Positions 40,485 through 50,177 of a stretch of DNA of 64,000 nt are shown in pieces. How positions within the stretch are numbered: the first letter of the stretch is position 1; every line of letters begins with the position of its first letter. Source of the DNA: Chryseobacterium bernardetii. GTDB taxonomy: Bacteria > Bacteroidota > Bacteroidia > Flavobacteriales > Weeksellaceae. Position numbers and translations under genes: made by a program. The DNA is taken from NCBI RefSeq assembly GCF_003815975.1, contig NZ_CP033932.1:3019501-3083500 (forward strand). Direction: 5' to 3'. Under the pieces are notes generated by a model that was not told the origin of the DNA, made no database searches, and worked only from the letters and a program-made list of their open reading frames with translations.

Positions 40485-40855
40485 TGAAAAAAATATTTTT
40501 GGCGGGAACTTTGGGTCTTTTGATCTTTTCCTGTTCTAAAAAAGAAAATACAACAGAAGTAGCATCTTCGGATGCTGCATCAGTGTCCGCTCCGGCTCAA
40601 TCCAATCTTTCCGGTGATCAGATCATGGAAACATTGGATTGTTCTGGGTGTCACTCTGTTAATGAGAGAATGATAGGACCTTCTTATCAGGAGATCGCGG
40701 CTAAATATTCGGATAAAGATATTGAACTGTTGGCCTCCAAGATTATAGAAGGCGGAAGTGGAGTTTGGGGCGGAGTCCCTATGGCTGCTCATCCACAGGT
40801 GTCTAAAGAAGATGCTAAAAAAATGGTGGAGTATATTCTAAGCCAGAAAAAATAA
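40484..40855 (+). CDS. Lipid-anchored cytochrome c, class I
   Basis: A 123-residue lipoprotein (lipobox Cys17, FSCSKK) with a single heme c site CSGCH at residues 53-57. The axial Met is probably M100 in GGVPMAAHP. It resembles small cytochrome c551/c552 electron carriers and would sit on a periplasmic membrane face. Translationally coupled to the small lipoprotein upstream; 3 bp separate it from rlmF. Confidence 0.85.
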   Translation: MKKIFLAGTLGLLIFSCSKKENTTEVASSDAASVSAPAQSNLSGDQIMETLDCSGCHSVNERMIGPSYQEIAAKYSDKDIELLASKIIEGGSGVWGGVPMAAHPQVSKEDAKKMVEYILSQKK

Positions 40856-40858
40856 AAG

Positions 40859-41785
40859 ATGTCCACAGAAAAATCCAGTCTGCACACAAGAAATCTGCAT
40901 CGTAATCCCTATGATTTTGATCTGCTTATTTCTTGTGTGCCAGAACTGAAACATTATGTCTTTGTGAATGTTCACGGGACAGCAACTATTAATTTCAGCA
41001 TTCCTGAGGCTGTAAAATTACTTAACAAGGCTTTACTGTTACATTTTTATAATGTCAGGAATTGGGATATTCCTGAGGCTAATCTATGTCCACCCATTCC
41101 GGGAAGGGCAGATTATGTACATTATATTGCTGATTTGCTGGCAGAACAGAAAAGTGAAATTCCAACAGGAAATTCTGTGAAAGGATTGGATGTTGGAGTA
41201 GGAGCAAATCTTGTTTACCCTTTAATTGCCCATAAATCCTACGGTTGGAAGATGTTGGGAACGGATATCAGTGAAGATTCTTTAAAAAATGCCCGGCATA
41301 TTCTGGATCAGAACCCAGATCTGTCATCGTCAATTCAATTACAACACCAGCCCAATTCTCATCATATATTTAAGGGAATCCTAGCTCCTGAAGATAGATT
41401 CACATTTTCTATGTGTAACCCTCCTTTTCATGATTCAAAAGAATCAATGATAAAAGGAAATCTTAGAAAAACAAAGAATTTAAATAAGGGAAAGACACAG
41501 AAAACATTACTTAATTTTGGAGGACAGCAGTCAGAATTATGGTGCGAGGGAGGCGAGCTGGCATTCATTACCAATATGATTACTGAAAGTGTTCAGTATT
41601 CATCCCAGATTCTTTGGTTTACCTGTCTGGTTTCTAAAAAAGACAATCTTTATAAACTGACAACGCTTTTAAAGAAAGTAAAGGCAGTAGATTTCAAAAC
41701 AATTGATATGGCTCAGGGCCAGAAAGTGAGCCGAATATTGGTTTGGACGTTTGTTCCTCAGCAGAAACGAAAGGATTGGATATAG
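40859..41785 (+). CDS. rlmF: 23S rRNA (adenine(1618)-N6)-methyltransferase RlmF
   Basis: A 308-residue methyltransferase that makes m6A1618 in 23S rRNA. SAM motif I is GLDVGVGANLVYPLIA, and the catalytic NPPF (in SMCNPPFHDSKES) is the N6-adenine hallmark; the N-terminus has YDFDLLISCVPELK typical of RlmF. It follows the cytochrome gene after only 3 bp. Confidence 0.92.
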   Translation: MSTEKSSLHTRNLHRNPYDFDLLISCVPELKHYVFVNVHGTATINFSIPEAVKLLNKALLLHFYNVRNWDIPEANLCPPIPGRADYVHYIADLLAEQKSEIPTGNSVKGLDVGVGANLVYPLIAHKSYGWKMLGTDISEDSLKNARHILDQNPDLSSSIQLQHQPNSHHIFKGILAPEDRFTFSMCNPPFHDSKESMIKGNLRKTKNLNKGKTQKTLLNFGGQQSELWCEGGELAFITNMITESVQYSSQILWFTCLVSKKDNLYKLTTLLKKVKAVDFKTIDMAQGQKVSRILVWTFVPQQKRKDWI

Positions 41786-41966
41786 TTTATATTTAATAGC
41801 CAGTTTTGCTGCACAAGTCAATAGCGAATGATATTATATTATTTGATAATTCACTATTCACCTTATTTCATATTACACTTATCATCTTCAATCCTCGCTT
41901 TAACCTCTATAGGGCTATAGTTTTTCCTGTTCACCATCTTCATTTTAAAATTTCTGAAAAAATCAA
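41786..41966. other. Intergenic region with imperfect inverted repeat
   Basis: No gene is seen. AATAGCGAATGAT (41820-41832) and ATAATTCACTATT (41847-41859) are nearly complementary. The same text style (TTCATTATTCACTT) recurs after the lipid kinase gene near 61.6 kb, so it may be part of a dispersed repeat. Confidence 0.4.
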
Positions 41967-41997
41967 TTGACGGTCAACTCAAAAATGCCTAAATTTG
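41967..41997 (+). promoter_or_regulatory. lysS promoter
   Basis: TTG (41967-41969), 20 bp spacer, TAAATTTG (41990-41997): a textbook Bacteroidota promoter 22 nt before the lysS start codon. Confidence 0.75.
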
Positions 41998-42019
41998 TAC
42001 GCTTTTAGAAAAATAAGAA

Positions 42020-43717
42020 ATGCAATTATCAGAACAAGAAATCATTAGAAGAGAAAAGCTGAATAAGCTTACTGAAATGGGGATTAATGCGTTCCCTGCG
42101 GATGAGTATACAATTACAGATACTACAGAATCTATAAAACAGGACTTTTCTGAAAGTAAACAGGTGAAGATCGCTGGTAGATTAATGTCCCGCAGAATTC
42201 AGGGGAAAGCTTCTTTCGCAGAATTGCAGGATTCTAAAGGAAAAATCCAGGTTTATTTCAACAGGGATGAGATCTGTCCGGGTGAAGATAAAGAACTGTA
42301 TAACGAAGTATACAAACACCTTTTGGATATTGGTGATATCATCGGTATTGAAGGAGAATTGTTTACTACTCAGGTAGGAGAGAAGACGGTTTTAGTGAAA
42401 AATTTTGTACTTCTTACTAAATCTCTTCGTCCACTTCCTCAACCAAGAACTGATGAAAATGGAGTTGTACACGACGGGTTCACCGATCCGGAATTAAGAT
42501 ACAGACAGCGTTATGTAGATTTAACGGTAAACCCACAGGTAAAAGAAATTTTCGTGAAGAGAACAAAACTGTTCAATGCCATGAGAACTTTCTTCAACGA
42601 TGCTGGGTATTTTGAAGTGGAAACACCAATCCTGCAGTCGATTCCAGGGGGAGCAGCAGCAAAACCGTTTATCACGCACCACAATGCATTGGACATTCCA
42701 TTATATTTAAGAATTGCCAACGAATTATATCTGAAAAGACTGATCGTAGGTGGTTTTGACGGAGTATATGAGTTCTCTAAAAACTTCAGAAACGAAGGAA
42801 TGGACAGAACCCACAATCCGGAATTTACTGCAATGGAGATCTATGTAGCTTATAAAGACTACAACTGGATGATGGATTTCACAGAAAAGCTATTAGAATT
42901 CTGTGCTATTCAGGTAAACGGAACTACAAAGGCAACTTTCGGGGAGCATGAAGTAGATTTTAAAGCACCTTACCCAAGAGTTTCTATGACAGAAGCAATC
43001 CTGAAATTTACAGGTTTTGATATCACTGGAAAAACTGAACAGGAATTATACGATTTCGCAAAGTCTATCGGTATTGAAGTGAATGAAACTATGGGTAAAG
43101 GAAAACTGATTGATGAGATTTTCGGTGAAAAATGTGAAGGAAACTTCATTCAGCCGACTTTCATTACAGATTATCCGATTGAAATGTCTCCATTAACAAA
43201 GAAACACAGAAGCAAAGAAGGCTTAACAGAACGTTTTGAATTAATGGTGTGCGGTAAAGAAATCGCAAACGCGTATTCAGAGCTTAATGATCCTATTGAC
43301 CAGAGAGAGCGTTTTGAAGCACAGATGGCTTTATCTGAAAGAGGTGATGATGAAGCAATGTTCATCGACCAGGACTTCCTGAGAGCATTGGAATACGGTA
43401 TGCCGCCAACTTCAGGATTAGGAATCGGAATGGACAGATTGATCATGTTCTTAACCAATAATGCATCGATTCAGGAAGTATTATTCTTCCCTCAGATGAG
43501 ACCGGAAAAAGCTGCTCCGCAGATTGAATTGGGAGAAGATGAAAAAGTAATCCTTGAAATCCTTAATTCTCAGGAAGAGCCGATGGCTTTGGCTGAAGTA
43601 AAACAAAGAAGCCAGCTGTCCGGTAAAAAATGGGATAAAGCTTCCAAAACTTTGACAAAGAACAATATTGTAAAAGTTGAGAAAATTGACGAAAATCTTT
43701 TGATGAAATTAGCTTAG
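42020..43717 (+). CDS. lysS: Lysyl-tRNA synthetase (class II)
   Basis: A 565-residue class IIb synthetase: OB-fold anticodon domain (residues ~50-150, AGRLMSRRIQGKASFAELQD), then the catalytic domain with motif 2 FRNEGMDRTHNPEFTAMEIY and motif 3 GLGIGMDRLIMFL. The usual bacterial enzyme ends at about MRPEK (residue 497 here). The remaining 68 residues look like a small winged-helix-type extension (MALAEVKQRSQLSGKKWDKASK), which appears common in Bacteroidota. Terminator follows. Confidence 0.96.
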   Translation: MQLSEQEIIRREKLNKLTEMGINAFPADEYTITDTTESIKQDFSESKQVKIAGRLMSRRIQGKASFAELQDSKGKIQVYFNRDEICPGEDKELYNEVYKHLLDIGDIIGIEGELFTTQVGEKTVLVKNFVLLTKSLRPLPQPRTDENGVVHDGFTDPELRYRQRYVDLTVNPQVKEIFVKRTKLFNAMRTFFNDAGYFEVETPILQSIPGGAAAKPFITHHNALDIPLYLRIANELYLKRLIVGGFDGVYEFSKNFRNEGMDRTHNPEFTAMEIYVAYKDYNWMMDFTEKLLEFCAIQVNGTTKATFGEHEVDFKAPYPRVSMTEAILKFTGFDITGKTEQELYDFAKSIGIEVNETMGKGKLIDEIFGEKCEGNFIQPTFITDYPIEMSPLTKKHRSKEGLTERFELMVCGKEIANAYSELNDPIDQRERFEAQMALSERGDDEAMFIDQDFLRALEYGMPPTSGLGIGMDRLIMFLTNNASIQEVLFFPQMRPEKAAPQIELGEDEKVILEILNSQEEPMALAEVKQRSQLSGKKWDKASKTLTKNNIVKVEKIDENLLMKLA

Positions 43718-43738
43718 GATTTCTCAGAAAATATAAAT

Positions 43739-43780
43739 AAAAAAGGTACAGTGCTATGCTGTACCTTTTTCTTTTTTCCA
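43739..43780 (+). terminator. lysS terminator, first copy of a near-duplicate pair
   Basis: AAAGGTACAG pairs with CTGTACCTTT around TGCTATG, followed by TTTCTTTTTTCCA. About 41 bp of this site recur at 50136-50177, on the far side of gltBD. Confidence 0.88.
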
Positions 43781-44011
43781 GCAGTAATTCCTGAAAGTAA
43801 TCCGGTAATTGTCCAGTGTTAGACTCAATAAAGAAATATGCTTTATTATCTAATATTTATGTTTTTGTTTTATTCTTGATATTATGTTTATTTATTGTTT
43901 TGTTTTTTTAAGATAAAACTATGTTTTGAATGCTTTTTGATAAAATAAATGTAATTTAAATTCTTTAAGATTGTTCTTTTTATTACATTTGATATGAAAA
44001 TGAACATGTAG
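43781..44011. other. AT-rich gltB upstream region
   Basis: No gene is seen. Rich in T runs, with a TACATTTG box at 43984-43991, 20 nt before the gltB start. No terminator or leader peptide with glutamine or glutamate codons was found. Confidence 0.5.
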
Positions 44012-47000
44012 ATGAATACAACACGAAAAAAAAATCCAGATAATTTTAAAAAAAATCAGGGTCTTTATGAACCTGAATTTGAATTTGATTCCTGCGGAGT
44101 TGGTTTTGTAGCGAATATTAAAGGAGTAAAAAGTTATAAGATTGTAAGTGATGCTATTACCATGCTGGAGAACATGGAGCATCGTGGCGCTACCGGATAT
44201 GAAAGTAATACCGGGGATGGTGCAGGGATACAAATCCAGATCCCACATGAGCTTTTATATGATGAGGCATTAAACGTCGGAATAGATTTACCAGAATCTG
44301 GGTATTACGGTGTTGGAATGTTATTTTTTTCTCAGAATAATTTTATTCGGGAAGAATGTAAAGAGGTCATTGCACAGTCTGCAGACAAGTTACATCTTAA
44401 AATATTAGGATATCGGCCTGTTCCGGTGAGTAATATTGATCTTGGAGATTTGGCAAAGAGTGTAGAACCAGTGATGGAGATGCTTTTTATAGAGCGTCCT
44501 TTCGATGTAGATACTGAAAAAGATTTTGAGAGAAAGCTATTTATTTTTAAAAATTATATTTCTCATCAGATGACCAGTATTACAAATAATGATCCTATTG
44601 GGTTTTATGTAGCTTCCTTCTCCTGTAAAAAGCTTATTTATAAAGGTCAGTTGAGAAGTATTCAGGTTCGGAATTATTTTAAAGACCTTACCAATCCTAA
44701 AATTCGTTCTGCATTTGGAATGGTACACTCCCGTTTTGCCACCAATACTTCACCTACATGGAGCTTGGCACAGCCATTTAGATTTTTGGCGCATAATGGT
44801 GAAATCAACACCTTAGGGGGAAATCTTAATTGGTTAAGATCTTCTGAAAAGATGTTCCAAAGCCGATTTTTTACCCCTCAGGAAATGGATATGCTTCTCC
44901 CTTTAACAAAACCGGGACAGTCAGATTCTTCATATCTCGATAATATGGTAGAGCTGTTGTACCATTCGGGACGGTCGCTTCCTCATACAATGATGATGCT
45001 GATTCCTGAAGCATGGGATGGACATGAGCAGATGGAACATTACAAAAAAGATTTCTATGAGTTTCATGCCTGCCTGATGGAGCCCTGGGATGGGCCAGCT
45101 TCCATTTCCTTTACAGATGGCGATATGATAGGAGCTACGCTGGATAGAAACGGGCTTCGCCCCTCACGATATTGTATTACATCGGATGATTTGGTCATTA
45201 TGGCATCCGAATCAGGAGCATTATCTGTAGATCCCCAAAAAATAATTAAGAGAGGACATCTTCAGCCGGGTAAAATGTTTCTTGTAGACATGAAAAAAGG
45301 AGCAATCATCAGTGATGATGAATTAAAAAAAGAAATATGTACCTCAAAACCCTACCGTGAATGGTTGGACAGTATGAGGATTAATATCACCGAATTACCC
45401 AACCCTAAAATCCGGTTCAATAAACTTCAGACAGAAGATATTTTTAAGTATCAGAAGGCATTCGGATATTCCAGAGAAGATCTGGATGGAGTGATTAAAG
45501 AAATGGCGTCTCACGGTAAAGAACCAATTGGGTCAATGGGGTTTGATGCTCCTTTAGCTGTATTGAGTGAGAAGCCACAGCACTTAAGCTCATATTTCAA
45601 ACAGTTATTTGCCCAGGTAACCAATCCACCGATAGATCCGATAAGGGAAAAACTGGTGATGTCTTTGACTACAATTATAGGAGGAAATGGCAATCTTTTA
45701 GAAGAGGATAAAAACTTTGCACATTCTATCAGACTGGACAACCCTGTTATTAATAATAATCAGCTTGAAAAATTAAGAAGTGTTGATACAGGTAGATTTC
45801 AAGCCAAGACGATTTATACTTATTTTAATGCAAGAGGGAAAGAAGGTGAACTGAAAAAAGCGATCGACAGGATTTGCAGGTATGCGGTAGATGCAGTAGA
45901 TGATGGGTTTGAAGTAATAATACTTTCGGATCGGTCACTGGATTCTCAGCATGCATCTATTCCTTCATTACTGGCATGTTCGGCGGTACACCATCATTTG
46001 ATCAGAAAAGGTATCCGTAGAAAGATCGGTTTGGTAATGGAGGTAGGAGATGTTTGGGAGGTTCATCACTTTGCAACGTTATTAGGATTTGGAGCAACGG
46101 CAATTAATCCTTATCTGGCATTGGCAAGTATCAGACAAATGTTTGATGATGGAGAATTTGAAGAAGAGGATTTACCAAGGCTAAAAGATAATTATAAAAA
46201 GGCAGTAGGAGATGGGCTTTTAAAGATATTTTCTAAAATGGGAGTTTCCACTTTGCAATCTTATCATGGAGCACAAATTTTTGAAATTATAGGGTTGAAT
46301 AAACTTGTGGTCAATACGTGCTTTACGGGAGCTGTTTCCAGAATTGAAGGTATTGGATTTGATGAAATTGCGAAGGAAGCTTTGATAAAACATCAGGATG
46401 CATTCAAGGAGGATATGGAAAACTCTTTACTGGATACAGGAGGTATTTACCGGTGGAGAAGTAATAATGAATATCATCAGTTTAATCCACAGTCCATTCA
46501 CTTACTTCAACAGTCCGCTTGGAACAATGACTATGGTATTTTTAAAAAATATTCAAGACTTGTCAATCAGCAAATGGGTAAAGCATCTCTATTGAGGGGG
46601 TTACTGGAATTTAAAAATGACAGAGAGCCCATTTCGTTGGAAGAAGTTGAGCCCATAGAAAACATAATGAAACGTTTCGCAACAGGAGCAATGTCTTTTG
46701 GGTCTATTTCGTGGGAGGCACATACCACCTTGGCAATTGCAATGAATAGGATAGGGGCAAAAAGTAATACAGGAGAAGGAGGAGAGGATGAAGCTAGGTA
46801 TACACCTGACAAGAATGGAGATAACCTGCGTTCTTCCATTAAACAGGTTGCTTCCGGAAGATTTGGGGTTACTGCCAGATACCTTGCGGAAGCAGATGAA
46901 ATTCAAATAAAAATGGCTCAGGGTGCTAAGCCGGGAGAAGGCGGGCAATTATCGGGGGATAAAGTGGATTCATGGATTGGTAAAACGAGACACTCGACAC

Positions 47001-48541
47001 CTGGCGTTGGACTGATTTCTCCACCGCCACATCATGATATTTATTCTATTGAAGATTTAGCCCAGCTTATCTTTGATTTAAAAAATGCTAATCGCCATGC
47101 CCGGTTATCGGTGAAGTTAGTTTCAAAAGCAGGAGTAGGAACTATAGCTTCGGGGGTTGCAAAGGCAAAAGCAGATCATATTCTGATTTCGGGATATGAT
47201 GGAGGTACAGGTGCATCACCTTTAGGCTCAATCCGTCATACCGGTTTGCCTTGGGAGCTTGGATTGGCTGAAACCCATCAGACTTTGATTAAAAATAAAC
47301 TGAGACAAAGAGTTACTCTGCAGGTTGATGGGCAGATGAAAACAGGACGCGATTTGGCTATAGCTACTTTGCTAGGGGCAGAAGAGTGGGGAATTGCTAC
47401 TTCTGCGCTCATTGTTGAAGGCTGCATACTGATGAGGAAATGTCATTTGAATACTTGTCCTGTAGGAATTGCCACTCAAAAGGAAGAATTAAGAAAAAAA
47501 TTCAAGGGAAAAGCTGAACACCTGGTGAATTATTTTAAATTTCTTGCGATGGAAGTTCGTGAGATTATGGCTAATTTAGGTTTCAGGACCATTGATGAAA
47601 TGGTAGGGCAATCTCAATGTCTTGAAAGAAAAACAGATATTACCTTCTGGAAACATCAAAGGATAGACCTAAGCAGGATTCTTTATAAAATAGAAACCGA
47701 TTTGCCGGTAATTAAATCTGAAGAACAGGATGTGGGGCTGGATCATTCTATTTCCTGGAAAATGGTTGAAGCGGCTCAATACGCCCTTCAAAATAATACA
47801 TCGATGGAAGCCGAATTTGATATAAAAAATACGGATCGTACAGTTGGTACTATTCTTTCCCATGAATTAACCAAAATTTATAAGTCTGAGGGAATGAATG
47901 AGCATTCATTACTATTTAATTTTAAAGGAACCGCAGGGCAAAGCTTTGGAGCATTTTGTAATAAAGGGATTACTATGCGTCTGGAAGGAGACGCTAATGA
48001 CTATTTAGGGAAAGGGCTTTCTGGTGCTCAGCTGATTATTTTTCCGCATAAAGAGGCTATTATCCGTGCCAATGAAAATAGTATTGTTGGAAATGTTGCT
48101 TTATATGGAGCCACTTCCGGAAAGGTATTTATCAGTGGCATAGCAGGAGAGCGTTTTGCCGTTCGGAATTCCGGAGCTACTGCAGTTGTGGAAGGAATTG
48201 GCGATCATGGATGTGAATATATGACTGGAGGGAAAGTTATTGTTCTGGGAGGAGTCGGAAGAAATTTTGGCGCAGGAATGAGCGGAGGTATTGCTTATGT
48301 ATGGGATGTAAATAAAACCTTAGAATATCATTTTAATCCTGATATGGCGGATCTGGAATCTATTACAGAGGATGATAAAGAATCGATCTTTAATCTGATC
48401 AGGGAACATTTTGAAAATACAGGAAGCACATTGGCAGAATATATAATAAGTGATTGGGATAACAGCTGTAAACATTTTACGAAAGTGTATCCGAGAGAAT
48501 ATAAGAAAGTGATTGAAAACCAGATAAATAATATTACGTAA
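44012..48541 (+). CDS. gltB: Glutamate synthase (GOGAT) large subunit
   Basis: A 1509-residue enzyme that, with GltD and NADPH, makes two glutamates from glutamine and 2-oxoglutarate. A 27-residue propeptide precedes the amidotransferase nucleophile Cys28 (DSCGVGFVA). The synthase domain carries the 3Fe-4S cysteines C1138, C1144 and C1149 with the family C-x5-C-x4-C spacing (CILMRKCHLNTCPVG). The FMN region includes GGEDEARYTPDKNG; the last ~250 residues are the beta-helix domain with repeated GGN-type turns. The stop overlaps the gltD start by one base (TAATG). Confidence 0.97.
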   Translation: MNTTRKKNPDNFKKNQGLYEPEFEFDSCGVGFVANIKGVKSYKIVSDAITMLENMEHRGATGYESNTGDGAGIQIQIPHELLYDEALNVGIDLPESGYYGVGMLFFSQNNFIREECKEVIAQSADKLHLKILGYRPVPVSNIDLGDLAKSVEPVMEMLFIERPFDVDTEKDFERKLFIFKNYISHQMTSITNNDPIGFYVASFSCKKLIYKGQLRSIQVRNYFKDLTNPKIRSAFGMVHSRFATNTSPTWSLAQPFRFLAHNGEINTLGGNLNWLRSSEKMFQSRFFTPQEMDMLLPLTKPGQSDSSYLDNMVELLYHSGRSLPHTMMMLIPEAWDGHEQMEHYKKDFYEFHACLMEPWDGPASISFTDGDMIGATLDRNGLRPSRYCITSDDLVIMASESGALSVDPQKIIKRGHLQPGKMFLVDMKKGAIISDDELKKEICTSKPYREWLDSMRINITELPNPKIRFNKLQTEDIFKYQKAFGYSREDLDGVIKEMASHGKEPIGSMGFDAPLAVLSEKPQHLSSYFKQLFAQVTNPPIDPIREKLVMSLTTIIGGNGNLLEEDKNFAHSIRLDNPVINNNQLEKLRSVDTGRFQAKTIYTYFNARGKEGELKKAIDRICRYAVDAVDDGFEVIILSDRSLDSQHASIPSLLACSAVHHHLIRKGIRRKIGLVMEVGDVWEVHHFATLLGFGATAINPYLALASIRQMFDDGEFEEEDLPRLKDNYKKAVGDGLLKIFSKMGVSTLQSYHGAQIFEIIGLNKLVVNTCFTGAVSRIEGIGFDEIAKEALIKHQDAFKEDMENSLLDTGGIYRWRSNNEYHQFNPQSIHLLQQSAWNNDYGIFKKYSRLVNQQMGKASLLRGLLEFKNDREPISLEEVEPIENIMKRFATGAMSFGSISWEAHTTLAIAMNRIGAKSNTGEGGEDEARYTPDKNGDNLRSSIKQVASGRFGVTARYLAEADEIQIKMAQGAKPGEGGQLSGDKVDSWIGKTRHSTPGVGLISPPPHHDIYSIEDLAQLIFDLKNANRHARLSVKLVSKAGVGTIASGVAKAKADHILISGYDGGTGASPLGSIRHTGLPWELGLAETHQTLIKNKLRQRVTLQVDGQMKTGRDLAIATLLGAEEWGIATSALIVEGCILMRKCHLNTCPVGIATQKEELRKKFKGKAEHLVNYFKFLAMEVREIMANLGFRTIDEMVGQSQCLERKTDITFWKHQRIDLSRILYKIETDLPVIKSEEQDVGLDHSISWKMVEAAQYALQNNTSMEAEFDIKNTDRTVGTILSHELTKIYKSEGMNEHSLLFNFKGTAGQSFGAFCNKGITMRLEGDANDYLGKGLSGAQLIIFPHKEAIIRANENSIVGNVALYGATSGKVFISGIAGERFAVRNSGATAVVEGIGDHGCEYMTGGKVIVLGGVGRNFGAGMSGGIAYVWDVNKTLEYHFNPDMADLESITEDDKESIFNLIREHFENTGSTLAEYIISDWDNSCKHFTKVYPREYKKVIENQINNIT

Positions 48542-49977
48542 TGGGGAAGATAGATGGATTTTTATTATATGAGAGGGAACTTCCTTCTAAACTGGATGTT
48601 GAAAAGAGACTTAAGGATTATAAAGAATTTATTCAGAAGCCTTCTGATCAGCAGTTGAATTGTCAATCGGCAAGATGTATGGATTGCGGAGTTCCGTTTT
48701 GCCAGAGTGGTTGCCCGCTGGGAAATCTCATTCCTGAGTTTAATGAAGCCGTATATAAAAAACAATGGCAAAAAGCATATCAGATTTTAATATCTACCAA
48801 TAATTTTCCTGAGTTTACCGGAAGAATTTGTCCTGCTCCCTGCGAAAGTGCATGTGTTTTGGGAATTAACGATAAGGCCGTTACCATTGAGGAAATAGAA
48901 AAGAATATTATAGAAATAGCTTTCGAGAAAGGTTTTGCCAAGCCAAGACTTCCCAAGCTGAAAACAGATAAAAAGGTTGCGGTAGTAGGTTCCGGACCTG
49001 CCGGGTTGGCGGCAGCATATCAATTGAATCAGATGGGATATACTATTACAGTTTTTGAAAGAGATCCTGAAATAGGAGGATTATTAAGGTTTGGAATACC
49101 GGATTTTAAATTGGATAAAAATATTGTAGAACGCAGAGTTCAATGGATGAAGGAAGAAGGAGTTGAATTTTGTACTGGAATTAACGTAGGTGTAAATTAT
49201 GCTGTAGAAGAATTGAACCGCAATTTTGATGCAATTGTATTAGCAACAGGAAGTACTGTTCCCAAAGATCTGGTCATTCCCAACCGGGATGCAAAAGGTA
49301 TTTATTTCGCTATGGATTTTCTTAAACAAAGTAATAAAAAAGTAAGCGGGATTCCTTTTGAAGAAGAAGAAATTAATACGAAAGGAAAAAAAGTAGTGGT
49401 CATAGGAGGTGGAGATACAGGGTCCGATTGTATAGGAACTTCTAACCGCCAGGGAGCAGAAATTGTATATCAGATTTATTATAAACCTATGCAACCAACA
49501 GAACGGGATGAAACGATGCCATGGCCCACTTATCCTGCTCTACTGCAGATTACTTCCTCCCATGAGGAGGGGTGTGATCGTATGTGGTCTGTGAATTCAA
49601 AAGAATTTGTGAAAGATGAAAATGGAAACCTAAAGGGAATTCGCCTGGTGGAAGCAGAATGGACTAAAGATTCTGATGAAGGAAAATGGAACTTATATAC
49701 TGAAAAACCAGCATCTGAATTTGTACTCGAATGTGATATTATTTTTATTGCCTTAGGATATACGCATGTTGAGCATAAAGGGCTGGTGGAAGCATTAGAT
49801 ATTCACCTGGATCCAAAAGGAAACTTAATCGGAAATAATAAAGAATATAAAACCAATCAGGATAAAATTTTCACCTGTGGTGATGCCCGAAAAGGACAAA
49901 GCCTTGTAGTATGGGCTATTGCGGAAGGCAGACAATGCGCAGAGAAAATTGATGAATTTTTTAAAAATAAATCATGA
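48541..49977 (+). CDS. gltD: Glutamate synthase small subunit
   Basis: A 478-residue FAD/NADPH oxidoreductase passing electrons to GltB. The N-terminal region has the two 4Fe-4S Cys sets (CMDCGVPFCQSGCPLG and CPAPCESACVLG). FAD loop VVGSGPAGLAAA near residue 150 and NADPH loop VIGGGDTGSDC near residue 283. Translationally coupled to gltB. Confidence 0.96.
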   Translation: MGKIDGFLLYERELPSKLDVEKRLKDYKEFIQKPSDQQLNCQSARCMDCGVPFCQSGCPLGNLIPEFNEAVYKKQWQKAYQILISTNNFPEFTGRICPAPCESACVLGINDKAVTIEEIEKNIIEIAFEKGFAKPRLPKLKTDKKVAVVGSGPAGLAAAYQLNQMGYTITVFERDPEIGGLLRFGIPDFKLDKNIVERRVQWMKEEGVEFCTGINVGVNYAVEELNRNFDAIVLATGSTVPKDLVIPNRDAKGIYFAMDFLKQSNKKVSGIPFEEEEINTKGKKVVVIGGGDTGSDCIGTSNRQGAEIVYQIYYKPMQPTERDETMPWPTYPALLQITSSHEEGCDRMWSVNSKEFVKDENGNLKGIRLVEAEWTKDSDEGKWNLYTEKPASEFVLECDIIFIALGYTHVEHKGLVEALDIHLDPKGNLIGNNKEYKTNQDKIFTCGDARKGQSLVVWAIAEGRQCAEKIDEFFKNKS

Positions 49978-50132
49978 AATAATCTGACTCCTGATTATGT
50001 TATTCAAGAAAATTAGATGGGCAGCTGAAAGTAGTATGTAGGTAATTTTATACAGCTTCGAGCCTTTAGTCCCGAATTTATTTTCTTCAATGACCAAATG
50101 AGGCACCAGACAAAATTCATAAAGAAATAAAA

Positions 50133-50177
50133 ATAGAAGGTACAGAGTTATTCTGTACTTTTTTCTTTTTTCCATTT
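50133..50177. terminator. Terminator shared by gltD and the ClbS-like gene, second copy
   Basis: AAGGTACAG pairs with CTGTACTT around AGTTATT, followed by TTTTTTCTTTTTTCCA on the plus strand. It nearly repeats the lysS terminator. The last eight codons and stop of the ClbS-like gene are encoded within it. Confidence 0.85.

Noticed and set aside
41786..42019. Possible small RNA gene upstream of lysS
   Set aside because: Only an imperfect inverted repeat is present, with no promoter-terminator pair; a dispersed repeat explains it better.
43781..44011. Glutamine riboswitch or leader peptide before gltB
   Set aside because: No Gln or Glu codon-rich short ORF, no conditional terminator and no recognisable riboswitch motif.
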